Origin: Nonomuraea rubra
GTDB taxonomy: Bacteria; Actinomycetota; Actinomycetes; Streptosporangiales; Streptosporangiaceae
NCBI RefSeq assembly: GCF_014207985.1
Contig: NZ_JACHMI010000001.1
Coordinates: 12,631,001-12,695,000 of the forward strand
Length of the DNA stretch: 64,000 bases
Direction: 5' to 3'
Shown one piece after another: positions 7,992 through 16,696 of this stretch (positions within the stretch are counted from its first letter, which is position 1; each line of letters opens with the position of its first letter). The position numbers and the translations under genes are program-made. A model generated the notes under the pieces. The model searched no databases and was not told the origin of the DNA. It worked only from the letters and a program-made list of their open reading frames with translations.

Positions 7992-10205
7992 GTGCCACTG
8001 CCAAGCAGGCGATCAGTCCTCCGGCTCGGCGGCGTGGCCGCGGCCGGGACGCTGGGGGCGGTGGCGCCGGCGCGGGCGGCGTACACGCCCGACGACACGT
8101 TCGTCCTGCTGCGCCGCCGCTGGCGGGAGGTGACGGCCGGGCCGGGGCACGGCTCGGAGGGTTACCGGGCCAGGCTGGCCGCGCTGGGCAGGGCGGCCGC
8201 GCGTTACCGCGCCACGATGGCGCCCGGGCCCGCCTCGCTCTGGCCCGACCAGGCGTTCCCGTCGTTCGTGGCCACGCCGAGGCGGCTGCGGGTCATGGCC
8301 CAGGCGTACGCGCTGGGCCTCGGCGACCCCGGCCTCGCCGAGGCCGTCTCCACCGGGGTGGAGCACTACCGGCGGCACGTGTACGCGGCCGGCGGCGACG
8401 CGCCGGGCAACTGGTGGCACTGGCAGATCGGCGTGCCCAGGTCGCTGCTGGACGCGTCCGTGCTGGCCGGGACGTGGAGCCCGGCACTGGCCGAGGCCGT
8501 CGACCACTACGTGCCCGAGCGCCGCCTGCACCGCTACTCCGGCAACAGCACCGCCGCGAACCGCGTGGACCTGTGCCTGGTGACGCTGCTGCGCGCGATG
8601 CTCGACGACGACCACGGCAAGGCGGCGCTGGCCGTCTCGGCGCTGACGCCGGTGTTCGCGATGGTCTCGGAAGGTGACGGGTTCTACCGGGACGGGTCGT
8701 TCATCCAGCACTCTTTCGTGCCGTATCAGGGCGCGTACGGGGTGACGCTGCTGTCGGGGCTGGCCACGCTCCACGCGGTGCTGCGCGGCTCGCCCTGGGA
8801 GCTGGCCGACCAGCGGATCTTCGACACGGTCGAGCGCACGTACGCGCCGTTCGTGCGTGACGGGGCCTGCATGGACCTCGTACGCGGGCGGGGCGTCGGC
8901 AGGCGGCCGTTCGGCGACCACGAGCGCGGGCGGGAGATCGCCGCGGCGGTCCTGCTGCTGGGGGAGAGCGCCCCCGCCGGGACCCGGGCGCGCTGGCAGG
9001 CCATGGTCAAGGGATGGGCGGTGCGCGGCACGTTCCGGCCGATGCTGGAGCACGCGGCCGAGCCCGCCTTCCACGCCCGCCTGGCGACGATCATGGAGGA
9101 CGGCACGGTCCCGGCGGCGGCCGAGCCGGACGGGCACCGGCTGCTGCCGATGAGCGCCAGGGCCGTGCACCGGCGGCCCGGCTGGTGCGCCGCGCTCAGC
9201 ATGGCCTCCCACCGGATCGGCCACTACGAGCACGGCAACGGCGAGAACCTGCGCGGCTGGCACACCGGCTCAGGGATGCTCTACTGGTGGGCCGGGGGGC
9301 ACGGCGACCAGTACTCCGACTCCTTCTGGCCGACCGTGGACCCGTACCGGCTGCCGGGCACCACCGTGTCCACCCGGCGGCTGCCCGACGGGGCGGGCGC
9401 GGGCTGGGGCGACACGCGGACGCCGTGGCGGTGGGTCGGCGGGGCCAGCGACGGCACGTACGCGGCCGTGGGGCAGCACCTGTCCGGGCTGGAGAGCACG
9501 ATGGAGGCGTTCAAGTCGTGGTTCTTCCTCGACGACGCGATCGTCTGCCTGGGGGCCGGGATCACCGGCGCGGACGGCGTGGCCGTCGAGACCGTCGTGG
9601 ACAACCGCAGGACCGCCGCCCCGCTCACGGTGGGCGAGGGGTGGGCGCACCTGGAGGGCCACGGGGGTTACGTGCTGCCCGGGCAGCCCCTGCGTACGCT
9701 GCGGGAGCGCCGGAACGGCGGCGGCGTGGACCGCGACTACGTGACGCTCTGGCTGGACCACGGCGTAGACCCGCGCTCCGCCTCCTACGCCTACCTCCTG
9801 TTACCGGGCGCGAGCAGGGCGGACACCCGGGCCCGCGCCCTGGTCCTGCCGGGCACCAGCGGGCCCGGGGCCGCCGTGCGCGTGCTGTCCAACACGCCCC
9901 GCCTCCAGGCCGTCCAGGTGCCCGGGCTCCGGCTGACGGCCGCCTGCTTCTGGAACGCCGGGACGGTGGCCGGCCTCACCGCCTCCGCCCCGTGCGCGGT
10001 CCTGGTCCGCTCCCGGCCCGATGGCACCGCGACCGTGACCGTCGCCGACCCCCGGCGGGAGCTGGACGAGCTGACCCTGACCTGGGCCAGGCCGGTGGCG
10101 GAGCTGCTGGACGGCGACGCCTCCCTGACCGGGGGCAGGCTCGCGTTCGGGCCGCTGGCCGGCCTGGAGGGCGCCTCGGTGACGGTCACCGTACGGCACG
10201 GCTGA
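7992..10205 (+). CDS. Polysaccharide lyase family 8 (hyaluronate/chondroitin/xanthan lyase-like), Tat-exported
   Basis: The product is 737 aa from the GTG at 7992; an in-frame GTG at 7962 would add 10 residues. A GATAAT box 7 bp before 7992 would suit a leaderless transcript. The N-terminus has a twin-arginine signal (S-R-R-S-V-L-R-L-G-G) with an APARA cleavage site. Family 8 landmarks follow in order: 'GNWWHWQIGVPR', 'YSGNSTAANRVDLC' (catalytic Asn region), 'DGSFIQHSFVPYQGAYG' (catalytic His and Tyr region), then 'HRIGHYEHGNGENLRGWHTGSG' with the conserved Arg/Glu cluster, and a C-terminal beta-sandwich. It cleaves uronic-acid polysaccharides by beta-elimination outside the cell; the exact substrate is not readable from sequence. 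Confidence 0.92.
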   Translation: MPLPSRRSVLRLGGVAAAGTLGAVAPARAAYTPDDTFVLLRRRWREVTAGPGHGSEGYRARLAALGRAAARYRATMAPGPASLWPDQAFPSFVATPRRLRVMAQAYALGLGDPGLAEAVSTGVEHYRRHVYAAGGDAPGNWWHWQIGVPRSLLDASVLAGTWSPALAEAVDHYVPERRLHRYSGNSTAANRVDLCLVTLLRAMLDDDHGKAALAVSALTPVFAMVSEGDGFYRDGSFIQHSFVPYQGAYGVTLLSGLATLHAVLRGSPWELADQRIFDTVERTYAPFVRDGACMDLVRGRGVGRRPFGDHERGREIAAAVLLLGESAPAGTRARWQAMVKGWAVRGTFRPMLEHAAEPAFHARLATIMEDGTVPAAAEPDGHRLLPMSARAVHRRPGWCAALSMASHRIGHYEHGNGENLRGWHTGSGMLYWWAGGHGDQYSDSFWPTVDPYRLPGTTVSTRRLPDGAGAGWGDTRTPWRWVGGASDGTYAAVGQHLSGLESTMEAFKSWFFLDDAIVCLGAGITGADGVAVETVVDNRRTAAPLTVGEGWAHLEGHGGYVLPGQPLRTLRERRNGGGVDRDYVTLWLDHGVDPRSASYAYLLLPGASRADTRARALVLPGTSGPGAAVRVLSNTPRLQAVQVPGLRLTAACFWNAGTVAGLTASAPCAVLVRSRPDGTATVTVADPRRELDELTLTWARPVAELLDGDASLTGGRLAFGPLAGLEGASVTVTVRHG

Positions 10206-10277
10206 GGCCCGTCGGCACGGCTGGAGGCCCGTCAGCGGCGGTGTCAGAGCGGCGACGGTCCGGTGTCAGCGCGACCG

Positions 10278-10321
10278 TCGAAGGTGGTCACCACGCCGGA
10301 AGGCGCGAACACCACCTTCGA
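10278..10321. promoter_or_regulatory. 11-bp perfect inverted repeat upstream of the beta-lactamase-like gene
   Basis: TCGAAGGTGGT (10278-10288) and ACCACCTTCGA (10311-10321) are perfect complements separated by 22 bases. The right arm ends 2 bases before the AAGGAG ribosome site (10324-10329) of the gene starting at 10337. It could be a regulator operator, or an mRNA hairpin controlling access to the ribosome site. Confidence 0.55.
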
Positions 10322-10336
10322 ACAAGGAGATGCACC

Positions 10337-11560
10337 ATGAGTGTCAACGGATTCACCGCGACGGGCCTGCGCCGGGTGCGTGAGGCGCTGGCCCGGCACG
10401 TCGACTCCGGGAAGATCCCCGGCCTGGTGGCTCTGATCAGCCGCGGCGGCCAGACGCACGTCGAGACGCTCGGCACGATGCGGCACGACGGCGGCGCGCC
10501 GATGCGCCGCGACACGATCTTCCGGATGGCCTCCACCTCCAAGCCGGTCTCCATCGCCGCGGCGATGGTGCTGCTGGACGAGTGCCGGCTGCGGCTGGAC
10601 GACGTGGTCGACCCGTGGCTGCCCGAGCTGGCCAACCGGCAGGTGCTGCGCAACCCGGACGCCGAGCTGGACGACACCGTCCCGGCCCGCCGCCCGATCA
10701 CCGTCCGCGACGTGCTCACCTCCACCTTCGGCCTCGGCATGGACTTCACCGCCCTCGGCAAGCCGATCATGAATGCCGTCTTCGCCGCGGGCCTGACCCC
10801 CAACCTGCCCACCGAGGTGCCCGAGCAGGACGAGTGGATGCGCCGCCTGGGCGAGCTGCCCCTGATGTACCACCCCGGCGAGCAGTGGCAGTACCAGATC
10901 AGCAGCGACCTGGTCGGCGTGCTGGTCTCCCGGGTCACCGGCCAGAGCTTCGAGGACGTCCTGCGCGAGCGGATCTTCGAGCCCCTGGGCATGCGCGACA
11001 CCGGCTTCCACGTGCCCGCCGACCAGCTCGACCGGCTGCCCATCCTGTACGCGCCCGACCCGGCCACGGGCGAGTTCCAGGCGTGGGACGAGCCCGAGGG
11101 CGGCCGGTGGAGCAAGCCGCCGGCGTTCCAGGGCGGCGGGGGCGGGCTGGTCTCCACCGCCGACGACTACCACGCCTACTTCCGGATGCTGCTCAACGGC
11201 GGCCTGCACGAGGGCCGCCGCATCCTGTCCCGGGCGGCGGTGGAGCTGATGACCACCAACCGGCTCACCCCGGAGCAGAACGCCGCCCGCACCACGCTGG
11301 CCACCAACAACGTGCACATCTCCTTCGGCCAGGGCCAGCAGGGCGGCTGGGGCATGGGCATGGCGGTGCGCACCTACCGCGGCGACTACGCCCCGATCGG
11401 CCAGTTCGGCTGGGACGGCGGCAGCGGCACCTCCTCCTACGCCGACCCGGTCAACCAGGTCACCGGCATCCTGCTCTGCCAGGTCGGCTACACCGTGCCC
11501 AGCCCGGCCCACCTGATGAGCGACTTCTGGACCACCGTCTACCAGGCCATCGAGGACTGA
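10337..11560 (+). CDS. Beta-lactamase-fold serine hydrolase (class C/EstB-like)
   Basis: The product is 407 aa, starting at the ATG at 10337 with AAGGAG 7 bases upstream. The S-x-x-K motif is 'MASTSKPVS' (residues ~70), the Tyr motif is 'YQISSDL' (Y-x-S instead of Y-x-N) and the third motif region is 'GWDGGSGTSS'. It has no signal peptide, so a cytoplasmic esterase, peptidase or acyltransferase is more likely than antibiotic resistance. 22 bp overlap the convergent ABC exporter gene. Confidence 0.85.
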   Translation: MSVNGFTATGLRRVREALARHVDSGKIPGLVALISRGGQTHVETLGTMRHDGGAPMRRDTIFRMASTSKPVSIAAAMVLLDECRLRLDDVVDPWLPELANRQVLRNPDAELDDTVPARRPITVRDVLTSTFGLGMDFTALGKPIMNAVFAAGLTPNLPTEVPEQDEWMRRLGELPLMYHPGEQWQYQISSDLVGVLVSRVTGQSFEDVLRERIFEPLGMRDTGFHVPADQLDRLPILYAPDPATGEFQAWDEPEGGRWSKPPAFQGGGGGLVSTADDYHAYFRMLLNGGLHEGRRILSRAAVELMTTNRLTPEQNAARTTLATNNVHISFGQGQQGGWGMGMAVRTYRGDYAPIGQFGWDGGSGTSSYADPVNQVTGILLCQVGYTVPSPAHLMSDFWTTVYQAIED

Positions 11561-13701
11561 CGGGAGGTTCCGGGGCCCTGCGCGGCCACCAGTTCGGCGT
11601 ACCTGCCGCCCGAGGCGAGCAGTTCGTCATGGGTGCCGCGCTGCACGACCCGGCCGCCGTCGACGACCAGGATCAGGTCCGCGTCCCTGACCGTGCTCAG
11701 CCGGTGCGCGATCACGATCCTGGTCTGCGCGAGCGCGCCGAGGTTGGCCTCGATGACGGCCTCGGTGGCGCTGTCCAGGTTGCTGGTGGCCTCGTCGAGC
11801 AGCAGGATCTTCGGGCGTGACAGCACGGCGCGGGCCAGGGCCAGCCGCTGCCGCTGCCCGCCCGACAGGCCGCCGCCGTCGGTCAGCATGGTCTCGTACC
11901 CCATGGGCATGGCCGCGATCTCGTCGTGCAGCGCCGCCAGCCGGGCCGCGGCGACCACCCGGTCCAGGGCGGCGCCCGGGTCGTTCAGCGCGATGTTCTC
12001 CCTGATCGAGCCGCTGAACAGCGACGGGTCCTGGATGACCACGCCGAACTGCCGGCGCAGCGTACGCAGGTTCAGCTCGGCGGCGGGGACGCCGTCGTAC
12101 CTGATCTCGCCCTCGACCGGCGTGTGCAGCGCGAGCAGCAGCCTGGCCAGCGTGCTCTTGCCCGACCCCGACGCGCCCACCAGCGCGATCTTCTGGCCGG
12201 GCCGGATGGCGACGGACACGTCCCGCACCGTCCACGGGCCGCGGGGGTCGTGGCGGAAGCTCACCCGGCGCAGCTCGACCGCGCCGCGCAGCCGCAGCAC
12301 CTCGATGCCGTCGCTCGGCTCCGGCTCGGAGGCGAGGATGTCAGACAGCCGGTCGAAGTGCGCGCCGGCCTGCTGCAGGCTCTGCAGGCCCGTCATCAGC
12401 GAGCCGAGCGGGGTCAGCGCGCCGAGCGCGACGGCGTTCAGCGCGATCAGCGTGCCGAGCGTGAGCTGCCCGTCCAGCACCCGCCAGGCGCCCAGCCACA
12501 GCAGGCCGAGCGGTGCCGTCACGCGGATCGCCGACAGCGCCGCCTCCAGCAGCCCCCTGGTCAGCCCGGCCCGCACGTCGGCGTCGAGCTGCCTGGCGAA
12601 GTGACCCGCCCACTGCTCCACGGCCCGCCGCTCCGCGCCCGACGCCTTCAGCGTCTCGATCCCGGTGATCGTCTGGATCAGGCTGTTCTGCGACGCCGAC
12701 AGCGCGGCCAGCTCCTGGTGGGTGAGCGTGGCGATCCGGCTCGTGGTGGCCAGCAGCAGCACCGTCTGCAGGACGGCCACGCCGCTCAGCGCCAGCCCGA
12801 AGACCGGGTCCCAGAAGTAGACGAGCACCAGGTACCCCACGGCCAGCGGCCCGTCCAGCAGCGCCGCGACGACCTGCCCGGTCAGGATGTCCCCCAGCGT
12901 GGACACGCCCGCCGCCCGCGTCACCAGGTCACCCTTGGCCCGCCGGGTGAAGTACCCGTACGGCAGCGCCACCAGATGCCCCACCACGCTCTCGGTGAGC
13001 TCCTGGTCGGCCCTGGCCCGCACCGCGACGAGCAGCGCCGCCCGCAGGTACCCGATCACGAACTGCGCGGCCCCGGCCAGCACGATCGCCAGCCCGAGCA
13101 CCGACAGCACCTCCGCCGCCCGCGCCGGCACGATCGTGTCCACCAGCAGCTCGGAGAAGAACGGCAACGCCAGCCCGAGCAGTTGCAGCAGCAGCGAGGC
13201 GGCCACGATCTGCGCCAGCAGCCCCCTGCGCCGCCTGAACAGCGTGCGCGCGAACTCCCGCCGCCACGCCCCCGCCATCGACGACGAGCCCCGCCGGAAC
13301 CCCTCGCCCGGCTGGAACACCAGCAGCACGCCGGTGAACCCGGCCCCGAACTCCTCGGGGGTCAGCCTGCGCCGCCCCTGCCCGGGGTCCACCACGTCCA
13401 CCCGGTCGGGCGACCAGCGCTCGACCACCACGAAGTGGCTGAACTCCCAGTGCGCCACGGCCGGCAGCGGCACCCGCGCCAGGTCTTCCGGCGCCAGCGA
13501 GAAGGCCCGCGCCTGGAGCCCGTGCTCGCGCGCGCCGTCCACGATCGCCTTCGCGCTCAGGCCGTCCCGGCCGATCTGGAGCCGGTCGGAGACCTGGTGC
13601 AGGGTGGTGCGGTGGCCGTGGTGCGCCAGCACCATGGTCAGGCAGGCCGCGCCGCACTCGGTCTCGGTGTTCTGCAGGACGACGGGGACCCTGCGCCTCA
13701 C
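11539..13701 (-). CDS. Peptidase C39-containing bacteriocin-type ABC transporter (ATPase-permease)
   Basis: The product is 720 aa from the GTG at 13701, which overlaps the stop of the upstream 57-aa gene by 4 bases (GTGA). Residues 1-~130 form a C39 cysteine peptidase: 'QNTETECGAACL' with catalytic Cys16, 'SHFVVVERW' with the His, and 'VVDPGQG' with the Asp. A six-helix permease (~150-440) follows, then an ATPase with Walker A 'GASGSGKST', signature 'LSGGQRQRL' and Walker B 'ILLLDEATS'. Such proteins cleave double-glycine leader peptides and export the product. No precursor with a GG leader is visible next to it. PadR regulation is suggested by the divergent gene. Confidence 0.92.
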   Translation of the reverse strand: MRRRVPVVLQNTETECGAACLTMVLAHHGHRTTLHQVSDRLQIGRDGLSAKAIVDGAREHGLQARAFSLAPEDLARVPLPAVAHWEFSHFVVVERWSPDRVDVVDPGQGRRRLTPEEFGAGFTGVLLVFQPGEGFRRGSSSMAGAWRREFARTLFRRRRGLLAQIVAASLLLQLLGLALPFFSELLVDTIVPARAAEVLSVLGLAIVLAGAAQFVIGYLRAALLVAVRARADQELTESVVGHLVALPYGYFTRRAKGDLVTRAAGVSTLGDILTGQVVAALLDGPLAVGYLVLVYFWDPVFGLALSGVAVLQTVLLLATTSRIATLTHQELAALSASQNSLIQTITGIETLKASGAERRAVEQWAGHFARQLDADVRAGLTRGLLEAALSAIRVTAPLGLLWLGAWRVLDGQLTLGTLIALNAVALGALTPLGSLMTGLQSLQQAGAHFDRLSDILASEPEPSDGIEVLRLRGAVELRRVSFRHDPRGPWTVRDVSVAIRPGQKIALVGASGSGKSTLARLLLALHTPVEGEIRYDGVPAAELNLRTLRRQFGVVIQDPSLFSGSIRENIALNDPGAALDRVVAAARLAALHDEIAAMPMGYETMLTDGGGLSGGQRQRLALARAVLSRPKILLLDEATSNLDSATEAVIEANLGALAQTRIVIAHRLSTVRDADLILVVDGGRVVQRGTHDELLASGGRYAELVAAQGPGTSRQSSMAW

Positions 13702-13871
13702 CCCACCGCTCCCAGGGCCAGCGCGGTCACGCCGATCCCGGCCGTCACGACGATCGCCACCGCGATCCACAACACGAGGAACGAGGGCCCGCTGACGACC
13801 AGCGGCATCCGCACGGGGGCACGGCCCCGTGCCCGCTCGCGCAGCGCCTCCTCCCGGTAGCTCAGCTTCAT
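13698..13871 (-). CDS. 57-aa single-pass membrane protein, resembles the N-terminal stub of a HlyD-type exporter subunit
   Basis: ATG at 13871, TGA at 13698-13700, which overlaps the GTG start of the C39 exporter (GTGA), so the two are translationally coupled. The sequence starts MKLSYREEALRERARGRAP, closely resembling the cytoplasmic start of HlyD-family membrane-fusion proteins of bacteriocin exporters (F/Y-R-x-E-A-L-x-x-x-A-R-G-R), followed by one TM helix (~29-52) and then a stop. The periplasmic hairpin and barrel domains are absent. Either it is a remnant of a deleted HlyD gene or a dedicated short subunit. Clean coupling argues that it is expressed. Confidence 0.7.
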   Translation of the reverse strand: MKLSYREEALRERARGRAPVRMPLVVSGPSFLVLWIAVAIVVTAGIGVTALALGAVG

Positions 13872-13977
13872 GCCGGAAACCTAGGCGCGGAGGCTTGGAA
13901 GTCACTTGGGACCCAGAGGAAACAGATTCCGAGCAGGGTCTACACGGTGGGTATACCCGGTGTGGATAGTCCGCGGC

Positions 13978-14537
13978 ATGACCGTCTCGTACACACTGCT
14001 CGGCCTCCTGGAAGCGGGCGACCGCCACGGCTACGACCTGAAGCAGGCCTACGACCGCCGGTTCGGCGCGGCCAAGCCGATCAGGTTCGGGCAGGTCTAC
14101 CGGACGCTGGCCCAGCTCGTCCGTGACGGCCGGGTGGAGGTCGCCGCCGTGGAGCCGGCGCGGGCCCCGACCGCAAGCGGTACGCCATCACCCCGGAGGG
14201 AGTGACCGGCTTGGACCGCTGGCTGGCCGAGCCCGAGGATCCGCAGCCCCAGCTCCGGGCGGTGCTGTTCACCAAGGTGACGCTGGCGCTGATGTCCGGC
14301 CGGCCGGCGGCGGAGTTCCTCGACGCCCAGCGGGCCCGGCACCTGGCCACGATGCGCGCGCTGACCGCCGCGCGGCGGGACGCGGCCTCGGCGGCGGGCG
14401 GTGAGCCGTGGTCGCCACCGGACCTCGGACTCGTGGCGCTGCCGGCGGGAAGCGCACTGGCGGCGATGGCCGTCACCACGGCGGCGCTGCCCCTCATGAA
14501 CGTGACGACCAGGTACGACGCCGTGCGCTTCGAATGA
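13978..14537 (+). pseudogene. PadR family transcriptional regulator, interrupted by a one-base frameshift
   Basis: The ATG at 13978 opens 'MTVSYTLLGLLEAGDRHGYDL', the winged helix of PadR proteins, up to 'LVRDGRVEVAAVEP'. The frame then hits a stop at 14203-14205. The next frame resumes exactly where the family would: 'GPDRKRYAITPEGVTGLDRWL', then the C-terminal dimerisation helices to 14537. One G missing from the CCGG at about 14156-14160 explains the break. PadR proteins usually repress efflux systems, and this one is divergent from the C39 exporter operon across 106 bp containing GGGTATACCC. Either a true lesion, derepressing the exporter, or a sequencing indel. Confidence 0.8.
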
Positions 14538-14540
14538 CCC

Positions 14541-15326
14541 CTACAGGACCTTGCGCAGCACGTCCGCGAACTCCACCGGGTGCGCCATGAACCCTCCGTG
14601 GTCCCCGGGGAACTCCACCGGCGTCGTGCCGATCCGCTCGGCCAGCACCACCGAGGTCCGGTACGTCACGAGCTGCCCCGACTCCGCCCCGACCCCCACG
14701 ACGACCCGGCCGTTCCGCAACGTGGCGACGTCGGGCACGTAGCGGGTGGTGCCGCGCAGCTCGTGCGCGAAGAACCGGGAGCCGTCGGCGACGACCTGCT
14801 CCGACGGGGGCGGCCCGGCGTTCCCGCCCTCGTCGAACCCCGCGTTCCCCATGAACTTGGCGAAGGCCGCCCACAGCCCGTCACGGTGGAAGGTCTCGAT
14901 CATGTCGTCCACCGCGGCGCGCTGCCCGGCGGCGTCCGGCAGCAGCTCGACGCAGGGCGGCTCGTGCGCCACGAGCGTACGCACCCGCCCGGGGTGCCGC
15001 GCGACCAGCGCCAGCCCCGTCACCGCGCCGCCGCTGCTGCCGAACACGTCGGCCGACTCGGCCCCGAGGTCGTCGAGGATGGCCGCGAGGTCGTCGGCCC
15101 GCAGCTCCGGCGTGGAGTCCTCCGACGGGTCGTCGAGCACGCTGCCGGACATGCCGCGCGGGTCGTGCGTGACGACCGTGCGGTCGGCCGCCAGCGCCTC
15201 GGCCAGCGGCGCGAACTCGGCCGCCGCCATCGGCGCGCCGGTCACCACCAGCAGCGGCCCGGAGCCGCGTACCTCGTAACGCAGCCGCACTCCCGGGCGC
15301 CGCAGGGTGTGGGTGGCGATCGTCAT
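14541..15326 (-). CDS. Alpha/beta-hydrolase
   Basis: The product is 261 aa; ATG at 15326 with AAGGAAGG upstream. Fold features: 'LLVVTGAP' oxyanion strand, 'VVTHDPRGMSGS', nucleophile elbow 'GSSGGAVTGLALV', and a C-terminal 'PGDHGGFM' histidine. It is of the small serine hydrolase type; substrate unknown. It lies 62 bp downstream of the acyl-CoA dehydrogenase-like gene on the same strand, so they probably form one operon. It ends 3 bp from the convergent PadR gene. Confidence 0.85.
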   Translation of the reverse strand: MTIATHTLRRPGVRLRYEVRGSGPLLVVTGAPMAAAEFAPLAEALAADRTVVTHDPRGMSGSVLDDPSEDSTPELRADDLAAILDDLGAESADVFGSSGGAVTGLALVARHPGRVRTLVAHEPPCVELLPDAAGQRAAVDDMIETFHRDGLWAAFAKFMGNAGFDEGGNAGPPPSEQVVADGSRFFAHELRGTTRYVPDVATLRNGRVVVGVGAESGQLVTYRTSVVLAERIGTTPVEFPGDHGGFMAHPVEFADVLRKVL

Positions 15327-15388
15327 GGTGAGACCTTCCTTACTCCGGTTACGCCTGTCGAAGGTCTGACCTCCCGCACGGGAAAAAC

Positions 15389-16555
15389 TCATCCCTCCAG
15401 GGCGAGCACCACCCACGACTGGCCCTGGGCCAGCCCCGCCAGCTCCCTGCCGCACTCCTGGAGCGCCTGCGGCCCGGAGAGGATGTGCGCGGCGCCCGCC
15501 TGGGCGTCCCTGAACAGCCGCTGGATCAGCCCCTCGCGCAGCGACGTGGTGCCCCCGGACGCGTAGACGAACCCGGCCACCCCGGCGATCGTCGAGGTGA
15601 TGTGGTTGAGCGCGAGCCGCACCATCGTCTCCTGGCGCACGCTGAGCCGCCCGCCCTCGTCCAGCGTGCGCTCCACGTCGTCCCAGGTCTCTCGGATGAG
15701 CGCCGCGGCCGCGCGGAACCGGGCCTCGGCGCGGGCGAAGTCGGCGTGGAAGGCGTCGCTGCCGGCGATCTGGCCGGGCCGCCCGCTCCGCGCGGCCGCG
15801 TACCCGGCCAGCTCGTCCAGCAGCCGCCGGCCGATGCCGAGCGCCCAGCCCGAGTGGCAGATCAGCGCCTGGTCGAGCAGCCCGAGCCGGAAGATCGCGC
15901 CGCCGCGCAGCGGCTCCGTCGTGCCGAAGTCGTGCGACTGCGAGTACGGCACGAAGGCCCCGTCGATGGTGTAGTCGATGCTGCCCGTGGCGCGCAGGCC
16001 CAGGACGTCCCAGTTGCCGAGCATCTTGACGTCCTCCATCGGGCTGATGAAGATCCGTACCTCGTCGGTGCCCTCGACGGCGGCGGCGCTGTGGGCGTAC
16101 TGCGCGTGGTACATGCCCGAGGCGAAGCTCCACTGCCCGGTGAGGCGGAACCCGCCGTTCTCGGGGACGGCGACGCCCGGCCGGGTGCCCTGGCCCGCGA
16201 TCAGCGGCATCCGCGGGCCCTTGAAGAGGCGTTCCACGGCATCGTCGCCCAGGTAGGCGCCGGCCGTGCCGTTCTCCAGAGTGGTGGCCATGACGACCCA
16301 GCCCGTCGAGGGGTCGGCGTACGTGAGCTCTTCGAAGACGTCGAGCAGCTCCCTGGGGGACTGCTCGGCACCCCCGAGCGGCACCGGCACCCAGCCGCCG
16401 AAGAGGCCCGCCGCGTGCAGGGCGTCCACGACGGGGGTGGTCAGCCTGCCCGCGGCCTCGGCCCGGCCCGCCTCCCTCTCGATCAACGTGCGCAGGTCCC
16501 TGGCCCGCTCCAGCAGGGTCGGGCCGGCTCGGTGCAGTCGCGGCGTGTCGCTCAT
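15389..16555 (-). CDS. Acyl-CoA dehydrogenase-fold flavoprotein (likely two-component monooxygenase/hydroxylase)
   Basis: The product is 388 aa. The order of segments matches acyl-CoA dehydrogenase-fold proteins: an N-terminal helical domain ('VVDALHAAGLFGGWVPVPLGGAEQSP'), the beta-domain ('LTGQWSFASGMYHAQ', 'VLGLRATGSIDYTID'), then C-terminal helices. The 'W.FASG..HA' and 'GLRATGS' motifs are typical of group D flavin monooxygenases such as HsaA/HpaB-like aromatic hydroxylases, rather than beta-oxidation enzymes, and the catalytic Glu region of dehydrogenases is not obvious. It would need FMNH2/FADH2 from a reductase encoded elsewhere. Co-oriented with the downstream hydrolase. Confidence 0.82.
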   Translation of the reverse strand: MSDTPRLHRAGPTLLERARDLRTLIEREAGRAEAAGRLTTPVVDALHAAGLFGGWVPVPLGGAEQSPRELLDVFEELTYADPSTGWVVMATTLENGTAGAYLGDDAVERLFKGPRMPLIAGQGTRPGVAVPENGGFRLTGQWSFASGMYHAQYAHSAAAVEGTDEVRIFISPMEDVKMLGNWDVLGLRATGSIDYTIDGAFVPYSQSHDFGTTEPLRGGAIFRLGLLDQALICHSGWALGIGRRLLDELAGYAAARSGRPGQIAGSDAFHADFARAEARFRAAAALIRETWDDVERTLDEGGRLSVRQETMVRLALNHITSTIAGVAGFVYASGGTTSLREGLIQRLFRDAQAGAAHILSGPQALQECGRELAGLAQGQSWVVLALEG

Positions 16556-16696
16556 GTCCAGGTGCTCCTGTTCGTGATCGTCGGCGCTCTACCTCCGTCA
16601 GATCACGTCATGGGCCCGATGTCCAGTGCCCTGGTCGGCAGGTGTCAGCCGGATGGCCGTGGGGCATGAGGCAGGCGAGAGATCTCGGGGGGACAG

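Noticed and set aside
10337..11560. Antibiotic-resistance beta-lactamase
   Set aside because: No signal peptide, a Y-x-S second motif and a non-KTG third motif favour an esterase/peptidase-like relative.
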